From: Azospirillum formosense
GTDB lineage: Bacteria > Pseudomonadota > Alphaproteobacteria > Azospirillales > Azospirillaceae
NCBI RefSeq assembly: GCF_040500525.1
Contig: NZ_CP159403.1
Span: forward strand, 449,001 to 513,000
Direction: 5' to 3'
DNA: 64,000 nucleotides
Part shown: piece after piece, positions 8,651 through 17,145 of the stretch
Numbering within the stretch: the first letter of the stretch is position 1
Layout: each line of letters starts with the position of its first letter
Notes under the pieces: generated by a model
Seen by the model: the letters and a program-made list of their open reading frames with translations, nothing else
The model's database searches: none
What the model was told of the DNA's origin: nothing
Program-made: the position numbers and the translations under genes

Positions 8651-9607
8651 TCAGAACGCCTTGATCAATGTCCCGACCGTGACGTGCGGGAAGCTCTTGC
8701 CCCTGAAGTTCAGCAACGCGGTCTGCGAATACTGAAGCTGCAGGAATTCGGCGCCCGACGCATCCTCGACCAGCTCGATGGCGAACACCGACTCCAGGCT
8801 CAAGGTGTTGGCGTTGCTGGTGATGAACGGGATGTTCCCGATGCCGCCGGCCGAGGCCGTGGAGGTGATCAGGCGCGTGATCGTCTTCAGCGTCATGCCC
8901 TGCTCGTCCACCTGACGGGCCAGCGTGTCGCGCAGCATCTGGTTCGGGTCGTCGACGATGGCCTGCGTGATGGAGGCGGGCAGCGGGCCGCTGCGGAAGG
9001 CGCTCGGCGTGCCGAGATCGTACTCAGGATAGGGATTCTTCGTGCCGGGCGCCAGCGGCTGGCCGTCGATGTCGAACGGCACGGTGTTGGCCGGCGGGAT
9101 GTCCGGCAACCGGTCGAACTCCGCGTGCTGGACGAAGCCGACGGTGGTGAAGGCGTTGCCGTGCGGAATGGTCGCCAGACGCGCGACGCTGGCGTCCGCC
9201 TTCGGTTCGGTGGTCGCCGGGATGTTCAGCCACATGCCCGGTTCGATGTGCAGCGCGCCGCCGGTGACGCCGTCGGTCACCCGGTGCAGGTAGGTGACCC
9301 CGAAAATGGCGATGTCGTCCTGCAGGCTGCCGCGGTTGAACACCGGCGAGCCGATGGTCGTGAACTCGATGGTTTCCCGCAGCTCGCTCAGCTCCAGAAA
9401 GAAACCGTTCGGGCTGTTGCCGGAGAAATCCGGACGGGCGATCAGGCTGAAGCCCGTGCCCTCCCAGAATCCCGGAAGATCCCTGAGCGCGCCCAGGCGG
9501 TCGGCGGTGGCAAGATGCGTCCCCGCGCTGCGCAGGGGGGCGCCGGTGCTCGGTGCCGCCGCCTCACGCGGCTTGTCGAGCAGGATCGACTGGCTGTCGT
9601 TGATCAT
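8651..9607 (-). CDS. Haem-binding (nitrobindin-like) family protein
   Basis: The 318-residue protein matches my recollection of a family annotated as haem-binding protein. It has LPGFWEGTGFSLIARP (residues 44-59; compare the nitrobindin GxWxGxG start), a strand-rich middle with ETIEFTTIGSPVFNRG and YLHRVTDGVTGGALHIEPGMW, and a C-terminal FLQLQYSQTALLNFRGKSFPHV. The predicted fold is a beta-barrel related to nitrobindin and fatty-acid-binding barrels; I cannot point to an axial haem ligand with certainty. No signal peptide is visible. It is the last gene of the minus-strand oxidoreductase cluster, 53 bases after the TIM-barrel gene. A haem or electron-carrier role in that cluster is inference. 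Confidence 0.65.
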   Translation of the reverse strand: MINDSQSILLDKPREAAAPSTGAPLRSAGTHLATADRLGALRDLPGFWEGTGFSLIARPDFSGNSPNGFFLELSELRETIEFTTIGSPVFNRGSLQDDIAIFGVTYLHRVTDGVTGGALHIEPGMWLNIPATTEPKADASVARLATIPHGNAFTTVGFVQHAEFDRLPDIPPANTVPFDIDGQPLAPGTKNPYPEYDLGTPSAFRSGPLPASITQAIVDDPNQMLRDTLARQVDEQGMTLKTITRLITSTASAGGIGNIPFITSNANTLSLESVFAIELVEDASGAEFLQLQYSQTALLNFRGKSFPHVTVGTLIKAF

Positions 9608-9660
9608 TGGAAGTCCTCGCTGGGCACCGCGCGGGGTGCCCGTGGTTGTTGGGAGGCCGT

Positions 9661-10671
9661 TCAGTGCCTGTGGCCCAGGCGCTCGATCTCGCGCTTCAGC
9701 GTCGCCAGCCCTTCGCGCGCGATGTCGTAGGCGCTCGGCAGGCCGGGCTCCGGCGCGTCCTCACCGGGAATCCAGAACTTCCGCCGCGTCAGGCGCAGGA
9801 GATTGGTGAAGGGCGGAACGGCGTTGAACACCTCGACCAGCAGAGGGCCGTGGTACACCGGCAGGATCGGGCGGAGGAAGGTGCCCCAGGGAATCCAGCT
9901 GTCGTGCACCGCCCCGCGATCGGGCGCGGAGATGTGCACATAGTGCAGCCGGCTCTGCGCCACCGCGCTGCGCAGGTTGTCCTCGAACACCAGCGGTCCG
10001 TTGCTCCCCAGAACCACATGGGCGCTGTCGATGGTCAGGCCGGTCTGTGCGGTCTGGACTCCCTGGAGGAAGTCCAGCACGTCCGACACCATGTTCGGTG
10101 CCGGGGTCTCCCAGTGATCGACCGGCTCGATCCCCAGCTTGACGCCCTTCCTCTCCGCGTATTCGCCCAGCTCCTGCAGGACGGGGCGGGCCGCCTCGTA
10201 GCGCGGCGCCAGCCATGCCTGCAGAGCGTCGCTCCAGAGCGGGTCGCCGTCGTCCGTGGTCGGAAACACGCCGTAGGGGAAGACGAACGGACCGGCCATG
10301 ATGGACTCGCCGCCCAGAACCGCGGTGATGTCCACGCGCGACTTCAGGTAGGCGAGCGCCTGCTCGCGCTGCTGCCGGTAGGGAGAGGTGGGATCGAAGG
10401 TGCGCGTGGTGCCGACGTTGGTGGTGAAGCGCACGCCCTCCAGGCCGGCCCGGTCGAAGGCCCGCCGCATGCGCGTGTAGCTTTCCACCTCCGCCGCGTG
10501 GTCGGCGGTCTGCACCGGGTGGATCGGCAGGTCGAAGCCGTCGTAGCCCAGCTCGGTCATCGCCTGTATGTGGCGGATGATGACCTTGGTGTAGGCCTCG
10601 TTGTCCGGCTGCAGGTTCGCCGTGAACATGAAGAAGCTGAGGTTGATGTCCCTCTTGGCGGTCTTGTTCAT
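9661..10671 (-). CDS. Xylose-isomerase-like TIM-barrel protein (sugar isomerase/epimerase type)
   Basis: The 336-residue TIM barrel belongs to the AP-endonuclease-2/xylose-isomerase superfamily. Candidate metal ligands typical of the fold are present in order: the Glu of GIEPVDHW, the Asp and His of TIDSAHVVL, the His of YVHISAPDR and the Glu of LLVEVFN. These would bind one divalent metal for isomerisation, epimerisation or dehydration of a keto-sugar. The ATG at 10671 lies two bases after the stop of the IolE-like gene, so the two are tightly coupled. No signal peptide is seen. The substrate is unknown; context with GMC dehydrogenases suggests an oxidised sugar or cyclitol. Confidence 0.8.
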   Translation of the reverse strand: MNKTAKRDINLSFFMFTANLQPDNEAYTKVIIRHIQAMTELGYDGFDLPIHPVQTADHAAEVESYTRMRRAFDRAGLEGVRFTTNVGTTRTFDPTSPYRQQREQALAYLKSRVDITAVLGGESIMAGPFVFPYGVFPTTDDGDPLWSDALQAWLAPRYEAARPVLQELGEYAERKGVKLGIEPVDHWETPAPNMVSDVLDFLQGVQTAQTGLTIDSAHVVLGSNGPLVFEDNLRSAVAQSRLHYVHISAPDRGAVHDSWIPWGTFLRPILPVYHGPLLVEVFNAVPPFTNLLRLTRRKFWIPGEDAPEPGLPSAYDIAREGLATLKREIERLGHRH

Positions 10672-10673
10672 GG

Positions 10674-11612
10674 TCACCACCCCAACTGCTCGCGGAGGTA
10701 GGCGCGCGCCATCCTGGCGTATTGGAGCGGGTTGGCCTTGGCCGGGTCCTGCTCCGCCTCGATGACCAGCCAGCCTTCGAAGCCGACCTCGCCCAGGATC
10801 GACAGGATCTCCGGAAAGTGCTTGTAGGAGCCGTCGCCCGGCACGGTGAAGATGCCGGCCTCGATCCCCTGCTCGAAGGACATGCCCTTGGCGTGCATCT
10901 CCGTCAGCACGCCCTCGCGGAAGTCCTTCAGATGGATGTGCTTGATGCGGGTCGCGTATTTGCGCGTGATCTCCAGCGGATCGGCGCCGCCGCAGTAGAG
11001 GTGGGCGGTGTCCAGCAGCAGGAACACCAGATCCGGATCGGTCGCCGCCATCAGCCGTTCGACCGCCGCCTGCCTCATCACGCCGGTGCCCATGTGCGGG
11101 TGATAGCACAGGCGGCGGCCCTCCTCCCGGGCGATCCGGCCGATCTCGTTGAGGCCGGCGGCCAGCTCGTCCCATTGGCGGTCGTTGAACGTCGGAACGT
11201 TGGGGTACAGAGCCACGGGCAGCGGATTGACGGCGCCGCCGAACTCCGCCACCACCAGATCGGCGCGGCGCAGGTCGTTCTCGTGGCCTTCCACCTGCTT
11301 GATGAAGGCCAGCTGCTGGCGGACCTTCTGGATGGTCTGCGCCTTCATCGATTCGATGGTGAAGTAGGTGCTGACCCACGGCTCCGACACGCGCAGGCCG
11401 CGCAGGTCCAGCGCCGCCTTCAGCGTCTGCGGATCGGTCGGGTATTTGTGGCCGATGCTGCACCCGACATAGCCGGCCAGCGCCATCTCGCTGACGCACT
11501 GCTCGAAGGGGATGCCGATGTCGATGTTCAGGAAGTCGTCGTTCCACCAGAGCGTCGGCGTGATGCCGAGCCAAACCTTGTCCGGGGACAGCTTGGGAAT
11601 CATGAAGCTCAT
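10674..11612 (-). CDS. IolE-like TIM-barrel protein (inosose dehydratase/sugar isomerase type)
   Basis: The 312-residue protein resembles myo-inosose-2 dehydratase. Its N-terminus has LGITPTLWWNDD followed by FEQCVSEMALAGYVGCSIGHKYP. Metal-ligand segments are present in order: RLCYHPHMGTGV, FLLLDTAHLY, IKHIHLKDF and WLVIEAEQDP. IolE removes water from a 2-keto-cyclitol. The divergence is enough that I do not assign the gene symbol. The ATG at 11612 follows GAAGGAC. It is translated just ahead of the second TIM barrel, and an 86-base gap with a TGCCCGG/CCGGGCA hairpin separates it from the small-subunit gene upstream. Confidence 0.75.
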   Translation of the reverse strand: MSFMIPKLSPDKVWLGITPTLWWNDDFLNIDIGIPFEQCVSEMALAGYVGCSIGHKYPTDPQTLKAALDLRGLRVSEPWVSTYFTIESMKAQTIQKVRQQLAFIKQVEGHENDLRRADLVVAEFGGAVNPLPVALYPNVPTFNDRQWDELAAGLNEIGRIAREEGRRLCYHPHMGTGVMRQAAVERLMAATDPDLVFLLLDTAHLYCGGADPLEITRKYATRIKHIHLKDFREGVLTEMHAKGMSFEQGIEAGIFTVPGDGSYKHFPEILSILGEVGFEGWLVIEAEQDPAKANPLQYARMARAYLREQLGW

Positions 11613-11698
11613 CGTGACGGTCCTTCGTATCGGGATTCGGGGGTGCCCGGCGCGGGGCCGGGCATCACGGACGTGCGGGGAAAGGGGCGGGCCGGGCG

Positions 11699-12265
11699 TC
11701 AGGCCGGGACGCGTTCCGCATCCACCGCCCCGTCCACGGGTTCGGCGGCCGGCGGGGACAGACGGTCGCCCGCGAAGCGCGGGATGCGCGGCGGCCCAGC
11801 CCAGGAGCCGTAGCCCGGCGCCTTGGCGCCCGCGGGATGGGCGCCGATGGCCGTCCACAGCAGCCCTTCGACGTAGGAGGACGGCGACACCACGAAGGTG
11901 ACGTCCTTCGGCGCCGGCCCGTAGCTCTCGGTCCAGGCGGCCGGCAGCTCGTACCAGACGCCGGAGTACCAGAGCTTGACGATGTTGCGGGCCACCGGCC
12001 CCAGCCTGCCGTCGCCGAAGATCGTCCGGCGCAGGTGGACGCCGCGTGCCGCGCCCCCCTCGTTGCCGGCCGCGCGCGGCGCCCCGGCGTGGAGGCCCAG
12101 CAGCTCGTCGACCAGCGCCGTGCCGACCACGCCGTCGACCGTCCTGAGATAGGCCTCGGCCTGACCGGTTCCCTGCAGCGCCACCACGCCGAAGGCGGTC
12201 ACCTCCGCGGAGAAGGCCAGGAACTGGTCGAGACGGCTGTCCTCCCCTGTCTTGGGCGCGCTCAT
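11699..12265 (-). CDS. Small subunit of a membrane-type sugar dehydrogenase (FAD-SLDH / fructose-dehydrogenase small-subunit family)
   Basis: The 188-residue protein has the core of the sorbitol/fructose dehydrogenase small subunit: LGPVARNIVKLWYSGVWYELP around residues 90-112, followed by VVSPSSYVEGLLWTAIGAHPAG and PGYGSWAGPP. Known members carry a Tat signal and escort the GMC subunit across the membrane. Here the N-terminus (MSAPKTGEDSRLDQFLAFSA) has no twin arginine and no hydrophobic signal core, so the complex should stay in the cytoplasm. The start overlaps the ferritin-like stop (ATGA). A paralogue lies at 17142-17636. The small subunit is presumably a partner of the GMC protein encoded upstream. 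Confidence 0.75.
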   Translation of the reverse strand: MSAPKTGEDSRLDQFLAFSAEVTAFGVVALQGTGQAEAYLRTVDGVVGTALVDELLGLHAGAPRAAGNEGGAARGVHLRRTIFGDGRLGPVARNIVKLWYSGVWYELPAAWTESYGPAPKDVTFVVSPSSYVEGLLWTAIGAHPAGAKAPGYGSWAGPPRIPRFAGDRLSPPAAEPVDGAVDAERVPA

Positions 12266-13365
12266 GCCACCACCTCCTCGCGGGCGGCGGCCAGGGCCTC
12301 GGCCGCGGTCACCGCATCGATCTCGAAGGTCGGCGCGGCGTTGCAGCCGGCGCTGTCCGGCAGCGGGTTGCGCACCAGCTCGGTGATCAGATTGCGGAAA
12401 TCGAACATCAGCGGCACGGCCGCCAGCAGAAGCTCCGGCTTGCCGTCGTAGGCCCGCGTGATGGTCTTCAGGAACTTCGCGTAGGCTTGGTTGAACGACC
12501 GCGCCGCGTCGGACAGCTCGGTCCCGGCGGGGAAGTTGGCCAGCTTGACGTTCGCCGCGATGGGGTAGGACGCCTCCCAGTCGACCGTGAGGGCCGGCCC
12601 CGTGGGGTGGTGCGGCTCGTCGCCCTTCTGGTAGTAGCGCCCGTGGGTCAACTGGTCGAAGCGGTAATAGTGCGACAGCTCGTCGTCGCCGTCGTAGATG
12701 CTGCTCTCGGTGCCCTCGCCCTGCGTCATGACCAGCGTGATGGCGCGCTTCGCGCTCTCCAGGTCGGTCACGGCGAACAGTGTGCCGCCGCCGGAGTAGT
12801 AGTATTCCGACGTGACCTGCCGCTTGGGATCGCCGGTGAAGATGGTCCTGCCCAGCCCCTGCGCCTCCGCTTCCAGGAGTTCGAAGCCGTCCGCGATGGC
12901 TTTGTAGAAGTCGCCGATGCTGTAGAAATGCATCTCGTCGCTTTCCGGGTGCCGGCCGAGGACCGAGGTGCCGGCCGCATAGGACCGGCGGACCAGCCGG
13001 CCGTCGCCCTTGCTCGGCCGCTCGATCTTCTTGAAGGTCTCCACGGCCTCCTTGCCGAAGCGCAGGATGCCGACCGTGAAGTCCGTCTCGCCGTCCGGCA
13101 GGTAGGTCGGGTAGGACGGCACGAAGCCGGGGCGCGTCAGGTCCGGCGTGCCGCCGATGGCGTTCAGCAGGTTCGCCGCGATGGTCAGGTGCAGCATCTC
13201 CTCCACCGCCACCACCCGCAGGATGTGGACGGCGTCGGTGTTGGTCCCCGGCTTGATGGAATAGAGCGCCGTGAGATAGGCCGGGAGCGTCGCATGCTCC
13301 AACTGCATCGCCAGATACAGGTAGTTCTTCAGTTCAGAGACTGTCGTGATCTTGCTGGAAGGCAC
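12262..13365 (-). CDS. Ferritin-like domain protein (VioB/RebD-type ferritin-like family)
   Basis: The 367-residue protein has a four-helix ferritin-like core with diiron-type ligands: QLEHATLPAYLTALYSI (Glu23/His24) and VAVEEMLHLTIAANLL (E55, E56, H59). This matches the ferritin-like family found at the C-terminus of iminophenyl-pyruvate dimer synthases and in stand-alone proteins. The second half (residues 100-367) is less conserved and of unknown role. The start is the GTG at 13365, preceded by GGAGGAAACC. The gene lies 48 bases after the GMC gene and overlaps the next by four bases, so it is operonic. Oxidase or redox-partner roles are both possible; no substrate can be named. Confidence 0.75.
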   Translation of the reverse strand: MPSSKITTVSELKNYLYLAMQLEHATLPAYLTALYSIKPGTNTDAVHILRVVAVEEMLHLTIAANLLNAIGGTPDLTRPGFVPSYPTYLPDGETDFTVGILRFGKEAVETFKKIERPSKGDGRLVRRSYAAGTSVLGRHPESDEMHFYSIGDFYKAIADGFELLEAEAQGLGRTIFTGDPKRQVTSEYYYSGGGTLFAVTDLESAKRAITLVMTQGEGTESSIYDGDDELSHYYRFDQLTHGRYYQKGDEPHHPTGPALTVDWEASYPIAANVKLANFPAGTELSDAARSFNQAYAKFLKTITRAYDGKPELLLAAVPLMFDFRNLITELVRNPLPDSAGCNAAPTFEIDAVTAAEALAAAREEVVA

Positions 13366-13413
13366 GGTTTCCTCCGATCGTCTTGCGCGGCCTGCGGAGA
13401 GGCGCGCCTTGCG

Positions 13414-15267
13414 TCAATGCAGCTGCTTGAGCATCGCGCGGGCGCTCCGGTAGCAGAGCGCGGCGAGGGTCAGGGTCACGTTGGCGGTGCCGATCGTCGG
13501 CATGCTGCCGGCGCCGACCAGATACAGGTTCGCGTGGTCCCAGGAGCGCTGGTCGGTGTCGACGACCGAGTTGCTCCTGTCCGTGCCCATGATGTGCGTC
13601 CCGGCGATGTGGTTGCCGCCGCGGATCGCGTAGCCCTGGCCTTCGTACGTCACGTAGCCGTAGTCGCCGGGGTCGTAACGGGTGTGGTCGGCCACGCCCA
13701 GGCGGGCGAACACGGTCTTCGAGAATTCCCGGGCGTAGGCGGCGCCGCGCATCGAATAGTCCGGCACCGTGAAGGACACCACCGGCCGCATGTTGCCGAG
13801 CTGGTCGGTGTATTGCGGATCGACGGTGACGCGGTTGCTCTCCGTCGGCGGAACCTCGATCATGAAGGCGAGCAGGAGCTGGCGCGAGATGCGGTCGATC
13901 AGCCCGCGGCGCAGGTCGGGTCCGAAAAGGTTCTGCTGGTCCACCAGTTCGGTCAGGTCGCTGAAGGGAGCGCCGGTCGCCCAGCCCCAGCCGTCGTTGT
14001 GGATGTCCACGCTGAAGGCGGCCTGGTGTCGGCGGAAGCCGCCGGCCCGCAGATCGATGATCCCGCCGGTGCAGCTCGTGCCGCGCATGGTGCCGCACAC
14101 CTCGGGCATCAGGCCCCAGTTCAGCAGGTAGGCGTGGTCCATCAGGTTGCGCCCCATCAGCCCGGCGCTGTCGCGCAAGCCCGACGCGAGCATCAGCCGC
14201 GGCGTCTCGATGGCGTTCGCGGCGATCACGAAGATCGTGCCCTTGACGGTGATCGTCCTGTGCTCGGCCGACTGCGGCTCCTTGTAGACCTTGACCTCCA
14301 GCGCGGTGACGGTCCCGTTGTCGGGATCGGTGACGACCTTGGAGACGACGGCCTGCACCAGCAGATCGACGCGCCCGGTGTGCAGTGCCTTGGCTAGCGT
14401 CTTGCCGGAGTGATACCTGGCCTGCACCGGGCAGAGCGGCACGCAGTTGGTGTTGCCCTGGCAGCGCTCACCCTCCTCGACCTGGTGCGTGTTGACGGCG
14501 CCGATGGGGACGTAGCCCTTGCCGCCGTCGTAGGCTGGGTTGGGGATGCCGTTGCGGCCCTGCGGATAGGGGCGGATCTTGATCGGGTAGCTCTCGCCGC
14601 ACAGTTCGACCCGGGTGTCGTCGATGCCCCGGGCGACCTGCTTGTCCAGGTAGGACAGCGGAAGTCCTTTCATGGGGAAGACGTAGTCTTTCGGGAAATG
14701 CAGGCCCAGATAGGTCTGCTCCTCGACGTTGGCGGACACGCCGATCTCGCGCTCCGCCGTGCGGTAGTCGGCCTCCAGATCGTCGTAGCCGAGCGGCCAG
14801 TCGAGCCCCTGCCCGAACAGGCTGCGCGTCTTGAAATCCTCCGGCAGCATGCGGGGGGTCTTGGCCTCCCAGTGCATGGTCGTGCCGCCGAAGACGCGGG
14901 TGAAGGTCGTGTCGGTGACGTAGGGGCCGGACTGCACCATGTAGGTGGAACTGTCCGTCTCGCCCGGCTGGAGCTTGCGCAGCAGCGGGCTGCGCGGCAT
15001 CGCGGCGTTGGGGTTGGCGGGGAAGGGCGACTGGTTGTCCTTCGACGACGCGCCGTAGAAGTTGGAAAGATACGTCTCGTAGCCGGTCAGCGTCCGGTCG
15101 GTGCCCGTTCCCGCCTCCAGCACCAGCACGCGCTTGCCGGCCCGGCTCAGTTCGTTTGCGATGATGGCGCCGGAGATGCCCGTGCCGACGATCACAGCGT
15201 CGTACCGGTCGTCCGCGGACACCGCCTCGATGTCCGTCCGCCGCGCAGAGTCAATTGGAAACAGCAC
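13414..15267 (-). CDS. GMC-family FAD dehydrogenase, large subunit type, with CX5CX3C motif
   Basis: The 617-residue flavoprotein has an FAD Rossmann motif (VIVGTGISGA, residues 26-35) and the GMC C-terminal active-site region GGNHIAGTHIMGTD, followed by NLYLVGAGSMPTIG. A CX5CX3C motif at Cys269, Cys275 and Cys279 (RCQGNTNCVPLCP) corresponds to the proposed 3Fe-4S site of FAD-glucose dehydrogenase type large subunits. The GTG at 15267 was chosen because GGAGGAA precedes it by four bases and the Rossmann fold begins soon after. There is no signal peptide. The ferritin-like and small-subunit genes follow directly. The predicted reaction is oxidation of a sugar or polyol hydroxyl to a ketone; the electron acceptor is unknown, since no cytochrome gene is present. 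Confidence 0.88.
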   Translation of the reverse strand: MLFPIDSARRTDIEAVSADDRYDAVIVGTGISGAIIANELSRAGKRVLVLEAGTGTDRTLTGYETYLSNFYGASSKDNQSPFPANPNAAMPRSPLLRKLQPGETDSSTYMVQSGPYVTDTTFTRVFGGTTMHWEAKTPRMLPEDFKTRSLFGQGLDWPLGYDDLEADYRTAEREIGVSANVEEQTYLGLHFPKDYVFPMKGLPLSYLDKQVARGIDDTRVELCGESYPIKIRPYPQGRNGIPNPAYDGGKGYVPIGAVNTHQVEEGERCQGNTNCVPLCPVQARYHSGKTLAKALHTGRVDLLVQAVVSKVVTDPDNGTVTALEVKVYKEPQSAEHRTITVKGTIFVIAANAIETPRLMLASGLRDSAGLMGRNLMDHAYLLNWGLMPEVCGTMRGTSCTGGIIDLRAGGFRRHQAAFSVDIHNDGWGWATGAPFSDLTELVDQQNLFGPDLRRGLIDRISRQLLLAFMIEVPPTESNRVTVDPQYTDQLGNMRPVVSFTVPDYSMRGAAYAREFSKTVFARLGVADHTRYDPGDYGYVTYEGQGYAIRGGNHIAGTHIMGTDRSNSVVDTDQRSWDHANLYLVGAGSMPTIGTANVTLTLAALCYRSARAMLKQLH

Positions 15268-15351
15268 GCGCTTCCTCCACTCTGAACAAGTTGGTTTGAT
15301 AAGGCTTTGATGTGACTTGATTATTCTTGCCGGCAGGGCTTTCCCCACCGA

Positions 15352-17145
15352 TCACCGCGCCAGCTCCTCGACCAGCCGGTCGGCCGTCCGCAGCGCCAGC
15401 GCCGCCAGCGTCAGCGTCGGGTTGGACGTGCCCATGGTCGGGAAGCTGCCGGAGCCCACCAGGAAGAGGTTGCGGTGCTCCCACGCGCGCTGGTCGGCGT
15501 CGATCACCGATCCGGCGGGATCGGCGCCCATGGCGTGCGTGCCGGCGAAGTGCCCCATGCCGTGGTAGCGGAACTCGCGGCCCCGGTAGAAGACCGACGG
15601 GAACCAGCTTCCCTTGGACGGGTCGGTGCAGTCGGTGACTCCGGCGCGTCGGAAGACGGCGCGCGCCACATCCGACGCGGCGGCCATGCCGGCCAGCGTG
15701 TAGTCGTCGATCCGGTAGTCGATCACCGGCCTGGGGTTGCCCAGCGGATCGAGACAGGCCGGGTCGATGCTGACGCGGTTGTCCGGGTCGGGAAGCTGCT
15801 CCACCGCCAGCGACAGGCGGACGTGACGCGGCAGCGTCGCGCCGAGCTGCGCCCGCAGGGCCGGGCCGAACAGGTTGCGCGCCATGACCGCGTCGGACAC
15901 GGCGGTGTCCGGCGCTCCGGTGCTGGCGCGCCAGCCGTCGTTGCCCACGTCGAAGCGGAAGGCCGCGTGGCGGGCACGGAAGGCGCCGCCGCGCAGATCC
16001 TCGATGCCGGAGGTCGACTGCGGCCCGCGGTAGGCGCCGATGTCGAGCGGCGCCAGACCCCAGGCGTACAGCGCCGGGTGGTCCATCAGCGTCCGCCCGA
16101 CCTGGCCGCGCGGCCCCTCCAGCCCCGAGGCGAGCATCAGCTTGGCGTTCTCCACCGCGTGCGCCGCCAGGATGTAGGTGCGGCCGGTGGCGATCCGCGT
16201 GGTGTGGGCCGCCGTCGCGGGGTCGTCGTAGCGCTTGTACTCGATGCCCCGCACGGCGCCGCTCGCCGGATCGACGAGGATCCTCGACGCCACCGCCTGC
16301 ACCCGCACCGTCAGGAAGCGGCGGTCGGCCTGCGCCAGCGTCTTGCCGGCGTGATACTTCGCCTGCACCGGGCAGATCGGCGTGCAGGAGGTGTTGCCCT
16401 GGCAGCGCTCGCCCTGGCGGGGCGGGACGGATGGACCGTCATCGGTCCGGATGTCCACCGCGCCGGCCGGCCGGTAGCCGTCGCGCGGGATGGAGTTGCG
16501 CGCCGCCGGGTAGCTGCGCACCCGGATCGCGATCTCCTCGTCGCCCAGCGTGACCGGCATGCCGTCGACCGCGGCGGCGAGCACGCGATCGGCGTAGCTC
16601 GGCGGGACGCGCCGCATCGGGTAGTCGTAGCCTTCGGGAAAGGTCACGCCCAGGTAGCTCTGGTCGGCGACGTCGGCGGACACGCCGATCTCCCGCTCCG
16701 CCCGCCCGTAGTAGGGGGCGAGCGCCGTGTAGTCCAACGGCCAGTCGCGCCCCACCCCGTGCCGGGAGCGCATCCGGAAATCCTCCGGCAGCATGCGCAG
16801 CGACACGCCGAGCCAATGCAGGGTGGAGCCGCCCCACAGCCGGGTGTAGCTGCTGCCGTACGGGTTGGGGCCGCGCTGGACGAAGTAGCCGTCGTTGTCG
16901 CGCAGCGCCGTGGTGTCCGGCTGCGGCGCGCCGACCGCGGGCGGCCAGGGCGATTCCGGGCTCTTGGCGCTGGCCGCGTGGAACCGCTCGAGATGCCGCG
17001 TGTAGTCGTCCAGCCCGCGCGACGTGCCCGGCCCGGCTTCCAGGACCAGCACGGTCAGGCCGGCGTCGGTCAGGTGCTTGGCGATCAGGGCGCCGGCGAC
17101 ACCGGCGCCGACGATGACCGTGTCGAAGGCAGCGTCCTTGGTCAT
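15352..17145 (-). CDS. Second GMC-family FAD dehydrogenase with CX5CX3C motif
   Basis: The 597-residue paralogue of the gene at 13414-15267 shares the whole layout. It has VIVGAGVAGAL at residues 10-20, GGSTLHWLGVSLRMLPEDF near 105-123, and Cys248/Cys254/Cys258 in RCQGNTSCTPICP. The C-terminus contains GHFAGTHAMGAD and FLVGSGSFPTMGTSNPTLTL. The ATG at 17145 overlaps the stop of its own small-subunit gene (ATGA), a clear sign of translational coupling of the pair. No export signal is present. The two GMC proteins are clearly related yet distinct in sequence, suggesting different substrates or successive oxidations rather than a recent tandem duplication. Confidence 0.88.
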   Translation of the reverse strand: MTKDAAFDTVIVGAGVAGALIAKHLTDAGLTVLVLEAGPGTSRGLDDYTRHLERFHAASAKSPESPWPPAVGAPQPDTTALRDNDGYFVQRGPNPYGSSYTRLWGGSTLHWLGVSLRMLPEDFRMRSRHGVGRDWPLDYTALAPYYGRAEREIGVSADVADQSYLGVTFPEGYDYPMRRVPPSYADRVLAAAVDGMPVTLGDEEIAIRVRSYPAARNSIPRDGYRPAGAVDIRTDDGPSVPPRQGERCQGNTSCTPICPVQAKYHAGKTLAQADRRFLTVRVQAVASRILVDPASGAVRGIEYKRYDDPATAAHTTRIATGRTYILAAHAVENAKLMLASGLEGPRGQVGRTLMDHPALYAWGLAPLDIGAYRGPQSTSGIEDLRGGAFRARHAAFRFDVGNDGWRASTGAPDTAVSDAVMARNLFGPALRAQLGATLPRHVRLSLAVEQLPDPDNRVSIDPACLDPLGNPRPVIDYRIDDYTLAGMAAASDVARAVFRRAGVTDCTDPSKGSWFPSVFYRGREFRYHGMGHFAGTHAMGADPAGSVIDADQRAWEHRNLFLVGSGSFPTMGTSNPTLTLAALALRTADRLVEELAR

